DNA of 64,000 bases, taken from assembly GCF_001274935.1 (NCBI RefSeq), contig NZ_LILC01000006.1, positions 28,055 through 92,054 of the forward strand, written 5' to 3'. The translations under genes and the position numbers were made by a program. The notes beneath the pieces are model-generated. The model ran no database searches. It saw nothing but the letters and a program-made list of their open reading frames with translations, and was not told the DNA's origin. Shown in pieces: positions 43,744 through 51,816 of the stretch; positions within the stretch are counted from its first letter, which is position 1; the number at the start of each line of letters is the position of its first letter. Source of the stretch: Priestia koreensis. GTDB lineage: Bacteria; Bacillota; Bacilli; Bacillales; Bacillaceae_H.

Positions 43744-44040
43744 GGTTAAATTGTCTCCTTTATATCGAAATGTGAATTCTTATAAATTATGCTCGCCTAA
43801 CTTTGGTTATAGCTCATTGATGTTTTCATTTTTTTATCTTGGGTTGTTTTCTACACGTTCTATATTCTTCTCCGGATGATCTATTTCCTTCATTTGCTTA
43901 TATGTATGCAAAAAATATTAATCGCTACTGACAACCCTTAGTCATAGTGGTGGTGCTAATAAATCTTATTTATAAATCTATTAGACGATTAACTAACAAG
44001 TCAGTAGCGTATGAGAAAAAAAGGTACATAATATATTTTT

Positions 44041-44274
44041 TTATTTCGTCAAATTCGCTTGTTTTAACACTTCTTTTTGTTGATGGCCTCTTCTGGTTAC
44101 GTAGTTATTTTTGTACCAAGCTACTCCAGAAGTAACAAAAGTGAAAAGTAGGGAGATCAGCTGTTCCAATTGGTCATCTTTTATAGGTAGAGGCGATTTG
44201 TGGTAGATGACTAGTATTTGGTTAATTAGGGCAACTAGTAATGTGCTAGTTCTGACAATTGTACCTTTATCCAA
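44041..44274 (-). CDS. SPP1-type phage holin
   Basis: A 77-residue protein with the SPP1 holin family pattern: MDKGTIVRTSTLLVALINQI, SPLPI, LISLLFTFVTSGVAWYKNNY, then a basic tail. Two membrane segments with a short turn and a charged C-terminus are typical of holins that form the lesion releasing the lysin. It starts with TTG, eight bases after GGAG. It lies beside other phage-like genes. Confidence 0.8.
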   Translation of the reverse strand: MDKGTIVRTSTLLVALINQILVIYHKSPLPIKDDQLEQLISLLFTFVTSGVAWYKNNYVTRRGHQQKEVLKQANLTK

Positions 44275-44459
44275 AGTCTCATCTCCTTCAGTATTTTTGG
44301 TGGTTTAAAAGTAACAGCCTATGACTTTTCTATATATGTAAGAAATGTGATGCAAGGTATGTTAATAGAAACATACAAGCATCTGAGTATAGTATGAAAA
44401 TAGTTAAGGTAGGAGATAAATTTAGGAGTGTTTAATCAAACGATTAAACTCCGTATGAA

Positions 44460-44894
44460 TTACATAAAGATAACAGTCCCTAGACTGATTAATAATTTAT
44501 CCATCACTTGATTACGAATGACAAAAAGTGCTTTATCGCTGTATCCAATCTCTAATGCACTCTTTTCAATGGTCCAATTTTTAAAGTATCGGTACTGGAT
44601 AAATTTTGTCTCTAGTTCAGTTAACTCTGATAATGAAGTATCGATCGAAGTGGTAATAAGGTGAAGCTGATTTAGTTCATTCGTAATCATATCTTTGGAC
44701 TCATGAAAGTGGTAACAATCACCTGCATTTTCAGCAAATAGAATTTTGTTATTTTTATTTGCTGAAATAAAGTCTAGTTGCTTTGTTAAATTGAGAGATG
44801 CGAGCTTATAGTTTTTGTAATTCTTTAAATGTTTTTCAATATTTTTTACTAATCTTTTTCTCTCCGCCTTACTGATTTCCTGATGCAGATACAT
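44460..44894 (-). CDS. ArpU/RinA-like phage transcriptional regulator
   Basis: A 144-residue protein. The C-terminal 55 residues (LETKFIQYRYFKNWTIEKSA, LEIGYSDKALFVIRNQVMDK) look like the sigma-70 region-4-type helix-turn-helix of ArpU-family phage regulators of late genes. ATG 44894 follows AAGGGGG; a longer frame exists but lacks a site. It probably belongs to the same phage remnant as the holin. Confidence 0.7.
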   Translation of the reverse strand: MYLHQEISKAERKRLVKNIEKHLKNYKNYKLASLNLTKQLDFISANKNNKILFAENAGDCYHFHESKDMITNELNQLHLITTSIDTSLSELTELETKFIQYRYFKNWTIEKSALEIGYSDKALFVIRNQVMDKLLISLGTVIFM

Positions 44895-44954
44895 AAAATT
44901 TCCCCCTTCTTTTTCTAGAAAATAGAACATTTGTTCTTGTTTTCGTAAATACAT

Positions 44955-45313
44955 TATACCTCAAAAATGTTTTAATATGGTAAAAAATGATGTATTTCCC
45001 TTAAAATTGTTACTATATGCTCATTATAGTCTTAATTTTTAGATTATTTTCTAACGTTTATTACAGAAAAATGAACTAAAAATCCACAATTTGTCTTATT
45101 GTCTTCTCTCGTATAGGACATTTTACGTGATTTCGCCTGTCATCCAAAGATGTATTCGTCCAATGTATATTTTGTATAAGAGTATTACCAATGATTTTTG
45201 GGAGTTTCGTTAGAGATAGTGAATACTCCGATAACTCCTTCACTTGTTAAGGTAATAGTGAACGAAGATAGATAAAAAGTTCAAAAATTAGACATAGGGA
45301 AGGAGAGGGGAGT
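44955..45313. other. Intergenic region, nothing recognised
   Basis: AT-rich DNA between divergent genes (ArpU-like and XhlA-like), so promoters for both are expected here, but I see no convincing pair of boxes. Confidence 0.4.
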
Positions 45314-45646
45314 ATGGAAAAGCAAACAACAGGAGTGGTGATCACATTGCGTGAAATATATGATTCTGTTCAGAATGTAGGCGATTCTCTAAAACGAATG
45401 GAAGAAAAACTAGTGCACTTAGAAGAAAAATCACTACGTGCTGTGAAAGCCGATGAGAGTAGCAGAGAAGCGCTTAATATCTCTAGAGAAGCATATAAAT
45501 TAGCTAAAGAATCATCTGAAGCTATACAGAGTTATGAGCGCTCTAGAAACCAACAGCGACAATGGTTTATTCGAACATTGATTGCAGCTGTAATTCCTTA
45601 TGTGGTATCTTGTGCCATCGGTTTGTTTTACATGTTTGGCAAATGA
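45314..45646 (+). CDS. XhlA-like coiled-coil membrane protein
   Basis: A 110-residue protein. A long coiled coil (about 15-85) is followed by a C-terminal membrane span (about 88-107, FIRTLIAAVIPYVVSCAIGL). This layout resembles the phage XhlA/hemolysin-associated proteins that assist holins. The start follows GGAGAGGGGAGT. It lies upstream of and convergent to the amidase. Confidence 0.6.
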   Translation: MEKQTTGVVITLREIYDSVQNVGDSLKRMEEKLVHLEEKSLRAVKADESSREALNISREAYKLAKESSEAIQSYERSRNQQRQWFIRTLIAAVIPYVVSCAIGLFYMFGK

Positions 45647-45700
45647 TTGATACTAACAAGTACCATTAATTTTCTTTAAAGTCACGATGTGTAAACACGT

Positions 45701-45753
45701 AAAAAAGCAAAAGAGCACGAGGATCTAAACTCCGAATGCTGTTTTGCTTTTTT
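45701..45753 (+). terminator. Intrinsic terminator after XhlA-like gene
   Basis: AAAAAAGCAAAA pairs with TTTTGCTTTTTT around partly paired DNA. Confidence 0.7.
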
Positions 45754-45806
45754 AGATTAACTAATAGTCATCATAGGAATAGGGAAAGTTTTTCTCATCT
45801 TATAAA

Positions 45807-45848
45807 ACAAAAAAACGATCTTGAAAATTAAGATCGTTTTTTTGTTTG
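45807..45848. terminator. Bidirectional terminator, amidase side
   Basis: Sixteen-bp arms with the core CGATCTT/AAGATCG and A/T runs on both sides. It ends the amidase transcript on the - strand. Confidence 0.8.
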
Positions 45849-45904
45849 TATATAGGATTTTACTAGAATTAACGTAGAAATATATTGTGTCTAAACTCAG
45901 TTAG

Positions 45905-46945
45905 TTACTTCGATACTTTTAAGACTTGCCCAATTTGAATAGCATTTGCATTGGTAATGTTGTTCCAAGATTGAAGCTGCGTGACTGTTACGCCAAATTT
46001 TATTGCAATCCCACTAAGTGTATCGCCCGATTTAACGGTGTATGTGGTTGGGTTAGTGCTACCACTTGTAGGAGCTTTGACTTTCAGTACTTGCCCAACT
46101 TGAATCGTATCGGCGTTTGAGATGTTGTTCCAAGATTGAAGCTGTGAAACGGTCACGCCAAACTTCACAGCAATCTCACTAAGTGTGTCGCCCGATTTAA
46201 CGGTGTAAGTGGATACGGTTGAATCGCCACCACCACTTGTAGGAGCTTTGACCTTTAAGACTTGTCCAATTTGAATGGTATCAGCGTTTGAGATGTTGTT
46301 CCACGATTGAAGTTGCGCTACGGTTACGCCGAATTTCACTGCAATTCCACTAAGTGTATCACCTGATTTAACGGTGTACGTGGATACGGTTGAATCGCCA
46401 CCACCACTCGTAGGAGCTTTAACTTTCAAAACTTGTCCAATCTTAATCACATCAGCGTTTGAGATGTTGTTCCACGATTGAAGTTGCGCTACGGTTACGC
46501 CGAATTTCACTGCAATTCCACTAAGTGTATCACCTGATTTAACGGTGTACGTGGATACGGTTGAATCACCGCCGCCACTCGTAGGAGCTTTAACTTTCAA
46601 AACTTGTCCAATCTTAATCACATCAGCGTCTGAGATGTTGTTCCATGACTGAAGCTGTGCCACAGTTACGCCGAATTTTACAGCGATCCCACTAAGTGTG
46701 TCGCCCGATTTAACGGTGTAAGTGGATACGGTTGAATCGCCACCAGATCCACCAGAGTCACCACCAGATCCACCGTCACTGGTAGGGGCTTTGACTTTCA
46801 GAACTTGTCCTACTTTAATGACATCAGCGTTTGAGATATTGTTCCACGATTGAAGTTGTGCCACGGTTACGCCAAACTTCGCAGCAATGGCACTAAGCGT
46901 GTCGCCGGATTTAACCGTATATGTGGATGTGTTTGATCCACCTCC
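45905..46945 (-). repeat. Tandem LysM-coding repeats
   Basis: Six repeats of about 150-190 bp encode the LysM domains. The middle copies are nearly identical at DNA level (for example 46280-46400 and 46460-46570), showing recent duplication or homogenisation. The array is likely unstable in copy number. Confidence 0.75.
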
Positions 46946-48013
46946 GTCATTCCCACCGCTACCGCCACTACCTGAATCATTGTTACCGTTACCAGTTAGA
47001 TAACTATACCATCCACTAGCCATTCCATCTCGCTCAGGGTGTAGATCAGCTGGACGTTCAAAATTTCGTTGGAAGGTACGTGCTGCTAGGACAGGATCTT
47101 TTAACTGCGTAAATTCTTTTGCTGTATAAGGATAAGAACTTGTTTTTAAGTATTGCCCTCCATTATACATATGCCAGTTAAGGAGATTTAGTTGCGTATA
47201 AATATTTCGGTAATCACCAGGGATACCGGCTGTTTTAAGTAATTGTTGGATATAGTCAATACCTTTCACATCTTTATTTGTACTTGTCCATTGCACTAAA
47301 CCATATCCACGACCACTGCCATATTCGGAAATGTCTGGTTTAATGTGAGACTCTTGCTCCATGTTTCCTAATAAACCTGCAATAGCAGCAATCGTCCAGT
47401 CTTTATCTTTAAAGTACTCTGTAATGATTTTAACGTTGTTAATTTGCTCCTGAGAATATCCAGATCGGGAAGGATAGGTAGGTACAGTAGGCTCGGTTGG
47501 TTCATCGGGCTCAGTTGGCTCTGATGGTGTAGCACCTTCTAATTGTTTTCTGAAGCTAAACCAGTCTGTCCACTTACCGTCTTTATTCAAGAATTGAGGA
47601 CAGTTTTTACGACTCGCATCATAATGACGTACTACTTTACTAAGTGAAACATCATACTTCGTTTGTAACTTCATAATAAGGTCGATGGTGTTTTTGATCG
47701 TATCTTCATGAATATATCCGCCGCTTTCAACAATCATTTCAATCCCAATGGAGTTTGCGTTCGTAATACCATAGGTCCCATGTCCATCACCACAATGCCA
47801 TGCGCTGTTCGTTTCTTCAACGACTTGATAAATAGATGTACGGTCGACGAAATAATGAGCTGACGATTGACGATCTCCGCCACCGAAGTAGTCCGCATTA
47901 TTCTTAGCCGTTTGGCCCTTTACACCAACGTCATGAACGACAATGTAATTAACTGAATTTCCGTTACGACTTGAAAAATTATACTTCGAGATTTGTCTTG
48001 TAATACTCAACAT
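45905..48013 (-). CDS. Multidomain endolysin: amidase, lysozyme, six LysM
   Basis: A 702-residue cell-wall hydrolase without a signal peptide, like phage endolysins. Domains: N-acetylmuramoyl-L-alanine amidase (Amidase_2; zinc ligands His27, His130, Cys138); a Pro/Glu/Thr linker; a phage tail-lysozyme-like domain (about 180-340; [28 protein letters not shown]); then six LysM repeats (about 365-702; [11 protein letters not shown]...WNNIS...GQVLKV) that bind peptidoglycan. The combination of two catalytic domains is unusual. It would cut both peptide side chains and glycan strands. It may be for phage-type lysis or for mother-cell lysis in sporulation. Confidence 0.9.
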   Translation of the reverse strand: MLSITRQISKYNFSSRNGNSVNYIVVHDVGVKGQTAKNNADYFGGGDRQSSAHYFVDRTSIYQVVEETNSAWHCGDGHGTYGITNANSIGIEMIVESGGYIHEDTIKNTIDLIMKLQTKYDVSLSKVVRHYDASRKNCPQFLNKDGKWTDWFSFRKQLEGATPSEPTEPDEPTEPTVPTYPSRSGYSQEQINNVKIITEYFKDKDWTIAAIAGLLGNMEQESHIKPDISEYGSGRGYGLVQWTSTNKDVKGIDYIQQLLKTAGIPGDYRNIYTQLNLLNWHMYNGGQYLKTSSYPYTAKEFTQLKDPVLAARTFQRNFERPADLHPERDGMASGWYSYLTGNGNNDSGSGGSGGNDGGGSNTSTYTVKSGDTLSAIAAKFGVTVAQLQSWNNISNADVIKVGQVLKVKAPTSDGGSGGDSGGSGGDSTVSTYTVKSGDTLSGIAVKFGVTVAQLQSWNNISDADVIKIGQVLKVKAPTSGGGDSTVSTYTVKSGDTLSGIAVKFGVTVAQLQSWNNISNADVIKIGQVLKVKAPTSGGGDSTVSTYTVKSGDTLSGIAVKFGVTVAQLQSWNNISNADTIQIGQVLKVKAPTSGGGDSTVSTYTVKSGDTLSEIAVKFGVTVSQLQSWNNISNADTIQVGQVLKVKAPTSGSTNPTTYTVKSGDTLSGIAIKFGVTVTQLQSWNNITNANAIQIGQVLKVSK

Positions 48014-48179
48014 TTAACCAACACTCCCTGCATGAATTTGTTTGTAAAAGCTTTTACAAATTAATCATACAGTGGATGTTCGCTTCGAAAATCTAAGCAA
48101 TATTCAAAGAATATCTAGGTAAAACTCCATAAAAAATCAGGACAAAGTCATATTTGTCCTGATCTAGGTGGAACCTATT

Positions 48180-48977
48180 TTACTTTATGGTACTTTGTTC
48201 AAAGTCTTGAACTAACATGACCTGGGATTTTCCATCATATGAAACCCAGTTAACCGAATCAATATGAACTTTACGATTAATGACAGGTAAATCAACGAGG
48301 ATATTTCGACTAATATTCATCATAGCATCTGTTCGTTTATCCTCATTTGGTGCGCCGTTTTTAAAGATTGTATCAATTTCTTGCCCGAATTGTTTCGTAT
48401 TAGGCAGAATATCTACTTTATAATCGATTCGATCTGTCCCTTTAATCTTACCTAAGTTCTTTGTTTTATAGTGAGCACCTTCAATAATATAGTTTGTATT
48501 TAAATACGTATCCAAATCAAAGTTCTTTAAATGGCTATCAGGATCACTGGAATCTTTTCGGTTTTCACCAGTGGAACTTCCAGCAGCGGTTTCGTCTTTA
48601 GCTGTATCCTCTTTATCCTCTGATTTTGAGCTGTTACTATCTTTATTTGGTTGGGACTCTGAATTTTTGTTGCTGTTATCTTTACTCGTATCGCTGTCTG
48701 ATTTTGTCCCATCATTGTTTTTGGTTGCTTGGTCGTCTGATGTGGTATTGTTACTTCCATTGGCATCGGAAGGTTTACTAGATGTTTCAACATCGGTTGA
48801 ATTGTTTGTATTTTCATCGGTCTCAGAAGATGGGTTTGATGACGTTTCCGTACTTTCTTTATTTTTATCATTATTTGAAGGTGGAGAGGACTCTTCATCT
48901 TTCCCAGAGCAAGCGCTAAATAGTGCGATTATTAGAGTTAAAAATAGTACAGTAGAGAGCAGCTTTCGTTTCCTCAT
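48180..48977 (-). CDS. Lipoprotein with Ser/Asn/Asp-rich linker
   Basis: A 265-residue lipoprotein. The signal peptide ends in LFSAC (Cys23 lipidated). Residues 25-145 are low-complexity (Ser, Asn, Asp, Lys, Glu, Thr), a spacer across the wall. A C-terminal folded domain of about 115 residues (NFDLDTYLNTNYIIEGAHYK to VMLVQDFEQSTIK) follows and has no recognised family. The start follows AAAGGGATG. Confidence 0.7.
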   Translation of the reverse strand: MRKRKLLSTVLFLTLIIALFSACSGKDEESSPPSNNDKNKESTETSSNPSSETDENTNNSTDVETSSKPSDANGSNNTTSDDQATKNNDGTKSDSDTSKDNSNKNSESQPNKDSNSSKSEDKEDTAKDETAAGSSTGENRKDSSDPDSHLKNFDLDTYLNTNYIIEGAHYKTKNLGKIKGTDRIDYKVDILPNTKQFGQEIDTIFKNGAPNEDKRTDAMMNISRNILVDLPVINRKVHIDSVNWVSYDGKSQVMLVQDFEQSTIK

Positions 48978-49248
48978 TGATAAACATCCCTTTCTTAATC
49001 ATAAGATTTTTACATTATAACATTCCTTTTAATTCCTTTTAATCCAACATAAGTAATTTTATGGAGCTGTCGAAGGTGTGAAAACGATACAAAATAACAA
49101 AAAATTAAGTCTTTAGAACTAATCTGAGAGTTAGTTCCTGTATGTTGAAAAATAAGGAAAATTAAAGATTGGTGTTAATTTTTTTGGTTTTTAAGAGGTA
49201 AGGGTTTGTTAGTATAAGCGTATCAAAATGTGAAAAGAGGAATTAAAC

Positions 49249-50010
49249 ATGGCAAAAAATCAATTTCAAAAGTTTAAAGAGTTACATTACCGAGAGGATG
49301 TGTTACACCTCTTTAATTGTTGGGATGTAATGTCTGCAAAAATTATTGAGGATAAAGGTGCCAAAGCATTAGCGACTAGTAGTTACGCGGTTGGCGATGC
49401 TTGGGGATGCGCAGATGGAGAAGAACTACCTTTTGAATATTTAGTTTGGTTTTCTAAGCAACTAGCTGCTAATTCTAATGTGCCTGTTTCCGTTGATGCA
49501 GAAGGGTTATATGCAGATTCTCTAGAAACACTTTACAATAATGCTCAATCTCTTTTTAGGACAGGGATTTCAGGGATCAATTTTGAAGATAAAAAAATTC
49601 GCTCTCATACTTATGAGCTATGGAATGTTGATGAACAAGCAGAACGAATTAAAACTCTGAAGCATGTTACCTCATCCTTAAATACCGATATATTTGTTAA
49701 TGCAAGAACAGACATATTTTTCAAAGAAGAGAATCACTCTACGGATTTAGTAAAAGAAGCGGTAGATAGAGCAGGAGCATATGCTGATGCGGGTGCCGAT
49801 GGCATATTTATCCCTGGCCTAACCAATATTGAACTGATTGAGGAATTTTCTAAAAAATCCCCTTTGCCAGTCAACATTATGCTAGATTCATCTACTGTTG
49901 CTGAGAATATGAACTGGAAAAATGTTGGTGTAATCAGGGTAAGCTATGGACCCCATTCTTATTTCCAAGCACAAAATATCTTAGCGAAGCATCTCACATT
50001 TAGCATTTAG
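49249..50010 (+). CDS. PEP mutase/isocitrate lyase family enzyme
   Basis: A 253-residue TIM-barrel protein of the phosphoenolpyruvate mutase/isocitrate lyase superfamily. It shows LFNCWDVMSAKIIEDKGAKA, ALATSSYAVG, PVSVDAEGLY (metal-binding acidic residue), GINFEDKKI, FVNARTDIFF and GADGIFIPGL, in family order. These enzymes make or break C-C or C-P bonds next to carboxylates; the active-site loop is not clear enough to name the substrate. It stands alone with AAAAGAGG before the start. It could be a carboxy-PEP mutase-like or oxaloacetate hydrolase-like enzyme. Confidence 0.85.
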   Translation: MAKNQFQKFKELHYREDVLHLFNCWDVMSAKIIEDKGAKALATSSYAVGDAWGCADGEELPFEYLVWFSKQLAANSNVPVSVDAEGLYADSLETLYNNAQSLFRTGISGINFEDKKIRSHTYELWNVDEQAERIKTLKHVTSSLNTDIFVNARTDIFFKEENHSTDLVKEAVDRAGAYADAGADGIFIPGLTNIELIEEFSKKSPLPVNIMLDSSTVAENMNWKNVGVIRVSYGPHSYFQAQNILAKHLTFSI

Positions 50011-50238
50011 AAGAAGGATTGAAATCTGTGATAAATGATCGAATAACCATAGATGCATTTTACACAATGCTAGTAGACAAAAATTCAAACGATGAGGGAA
50101 ATTTTTATGTAGGGTTATAAAGTGCGATATTATCTATATTGAAGACTTGAACACTTAAGGGAGTTACACCATTATAAGTTAACAAAAACAATTGGTGATT
50201 GATCATGGCCATAATTTGTATTGAAATTAGGATGCAAA

Positions 50239-50364
50239 GCGAAATGCTGTGGCAAAATGATCGTAAAAATAAGCAGATGGTTTCAGTCTAGTCAACGATG
50301 TTCAAAATGCGGACATCATGATGATAAAAAGACGCTTGAAATAAGAAAGTGGGCGTTAGTTTAA
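50239..50364 (+). pseudogene. TnpB zinc-ribbon remnant
   Basis: A short frame reads KCCGKMIVKISRWFQSSQRC, then SKCGHHDDKKTLEIRKW and a stop. This is the TnpB/OrfB zinc-ribbon start (R-W-F-x-SSQ-x-CS-x-CG). The second CxxC and the RuvC end are missing. It is a second scrap of an IS605-type element, unrelated in sequence detail to the one at 2509. Confidence 0.7.
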
Positions 50365-50368
50365 GGAT

Positions 50369-50403
50369 GAGAGACCTCTCACTAAAAAGTGAAAGGTCTC
50401 TCA
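50369..50403. terminator. Hairpin, possible terminator
   Basis: GAGAGACCT pairs with AGGTCTCTC with an inner TCACT/AGTGA. No clear T run on either strand. It lies between the relic and the convergent spore coat gene. Confidence 0.5.
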
Positions 50404-50417
50404 AAGCTAGAGTGGAT

Positions 50418-50666
50418 TCAGCGTGAACGTCTACGGCGATTGTGAGAACAGTTATTTCCTTTACAGCCATCCGGTACACCTGGATCAATCACTTCATTGA
50501 AGTTCTCTTCTTCGTAGACATGACGAGGTACATATTGAATATGTTCTCGATTAATCCGTTTAATCGGGTGAACGAAAATGATTTCTTCTTTTCGATACGT
50601 ATCGCAATAAATATACTCTGGATCACAATAAACCACTTTTGGTTTACGACAATTTCGTTTGTCCAT
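50418..50666 (-). CDS. CotD-like spore coat protein
   Basis: An 82-residue protein rich in Tyr, Arg, His and Cys (PKVVYCDPEYIYCDTYRKEE, VHPIKRINREHIQYVPRHVY, then a Cys pair and an RRRR end). The VVYCDP start and VHPI motif match the CotD family of small inner coat proteins made late in the mother cell. The start follows GAGGTGGTGATC. Plasmid copies of coat genes occur in B. megaterium-type plasmids. Confidence 0.7.
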   Translation of the reverse strand: MDKRNCRKPKVVYCDPEYIYCDTYRKEEIIFVHPIKRINREHIQYVPRHVYEEENFNEVIDPGVPDGCKGNNCSHNRRRRSR

Positions 50667-50823
50667 ACTAGATCACCACCTCACTCTAGTAAATGCCACA
50701 GAGAGATAGTTGGTGTTGGACAAATTCATTAATTTTAGTTGTTCTCTTTTTTTCTTGTAGAAAAGAGGAAAATAGTAATGGTTTAAATGTATAATATTAC
50801 CTCTTGTGGAAGCATAAGTTTAT

Positions 50824-50861
50824 AGCAGGCTAAAGATGGTATCCTTTTTAGCCTGCTTTCT
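50824..50861 (+). terminator. Isolated intrinsic terminator
   Basis: AGCAGGCTAAA pairs with TTTAGCCTGCT, followed by a T-rich tail. No gene on the + strand precedes it closely. Confidence 0.6.
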
Positions 50862-50894
50862 TTGTTGACTCAGATCGTGGATGGAACAGTCACA

Positions 50895-51068
50895 AGTACT
50901 AAATACATGAGCGTCACCCCATGTATTTCAGTACACACTAGATAGTCTTTGTATAAGAATGCGCTCGTACTGTCCCTATCAGTAACGAGCTATGTATTCT
51001 TATCAAAGGCTATTTGTGTTTGTTGATCGTATGTAAGCAGACAACAGGTCACGCCACTTGCTGTCTGC
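50895..51068. other. Three consecutive hairpins of unknown role
   Basis: Hairpin 1: 50895-50909 with 50920-50934 (ATACATG/CATGTAT core). Hairpin 2: a long imperfect stem 50943-50972 with 50980-51012 (ATAAGAAT, GCTCGT, ACTG paired). Hairpin 3: 51037-51043 with 51062-51068. Together they make a structured segment upstream of the YjcZ-like gene. The third overlaps a possible small ORF. Confidence 0.45.
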
Positions 51069-51184
51069 CGAAGGAAATAGCATCTCATAACGATGCAGGT
51101 CTGGTTGTTAGGCATGATGTAGTGTATGTAGGCGATGGGAAAGTGTTCATAAACAAAGTGAAGAAAAAAATGGAGAAGGGGTGA
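51014..51184 (+). CDS. Possible small ORF, about 56 aa
   Basis: An open frame with TTG starts at 51014 or 51020-51023 runs to TGA at 51184. It encodes VCKQTTGHATCCLPKEIASH and VVRHDVVYVGDGKVFINKVK. AAAGG lies just upstream. The end is coherent and protein-like (basic, mixed), but a competing reading is the hairpin structure in the same DNA. No family is known. Confidence 0.35.
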   Translation: MCLLIVCKQTTGHATCCLPKEIASHNDAGLVVRHDVVYVGDGKVFINKVKKKMEKG

Positions 51185-51249
51185 CAGGAGCATTTTTAAT
51201 GCAATGACATATGCTGAGGGTAACCGGTAAGTAGATGGAGGTGTACGAT

Positions 51250-51387
51250 ATGGGAGCATATGGTTGTGAAGGCGGCTACGGATTTGGAAGCGGATTTGCT
51301 TTATTGATTGTCCTCTTTATCTTATTAGTCATTATTGGCTGTTCTTGTTTTGGAGGCGGCTATGGTGGAGGATATGGTGTTTGCTAA
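51250..51387 (+). CDS. YjcZ family sporulation-type small protein
   Basis: A 45-residue protein: Gly/Tyr-rich start ([15 protein letters not shown]), one hydrophobic segment ([18 protein letters not shown]), and a Gly/Tyr-rich end ([12 protein letters not shown]). This is the pattern of the YjcZ/YhaL-like tiny Gly-rich proteins of Bacillus. ATG 51250 follows GGAGG by eight bases. Confidence 0.8.
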   Translation: MGAYGCEGGYGFGSGFALLIVLFILLVIIGCSCFGGGYGGGYGVC

Positions 51388-51408
51388 GGCTTACAACCTT
51401 TTATAAAA

Positions 51409-51430
51409 AGCCAGCTCATTGCTGGCTCCT
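51409..51430 (+). terminator. Terminator after YjcZ gene
   Basis: AGCCAGC/GCTGGCT with a 5-base loop; the T tail is weak. Confidence 0.6.
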
Positions 51431-51457
51431 TATACATACAGTTGAACAATACGTAAC

Positions 51458-51489
51458 AAAAAGAGGGGAGAAGACTAACCCCTTTTTTT
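51458..51489. terminator. Bidirectional terminator
   Basis: AAAAAGAGGGG pairs with CCCCTTTTTTT. It isolates the CRISPR locus from the left side. Confidence 0.65.
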
Positions 51490-51739
51490 GTTAGGTAATA
51501 GAGATGGCCTATTGCCTTTAGGGTGAAGGAATAGTTGCTCCTTTATATTATTAGTAAGTGGATATAATTTATACGTTTCAGAAATGTAACATGACTTTGT
51601 AGTTATTTACGATTTATGTACCTTATATTTTTTGTTAAATATTTCTAAAAATAGTGTGTTTTATTGAAAAATCAGTCCTTTATTATGGAAGATTTCAGTA
51701 AAAGTTCATTACGTCTAATATGGACAACTAGTATTTTTC

Positions 51740-51763
51740 AGATATACCAAAAAAAGTATATCT
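51740..51763. promoter_or_regulatory. Inverted repeat upstream of cas3
   Basis: AGATATAC and GTATATCT separated by CAAAAAAA, 54 bp before the cas3 start and just before TATGAT (51771-51776), a possible -10 box. It may be an operator for the cas operon. Confidence 0.45.
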
Positions 51764-51816
51764 AATGATGTATGATAGACATATAAGACAATTATCCTAT
51801 TGTAAGGAGTATTCCC

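Noticed and set aside
43947..44135. 62-codon frame on the + strand
   Set aside because: No ribosome binding site, odd composition, and it overlaps the holin gene on the other strand.
50990..51259. 89-codon frame on the - strand
   Set aside because: It crosses hairpins and the YjcZ start on the other strand, has no ribosome binding site, and resembles no protein.
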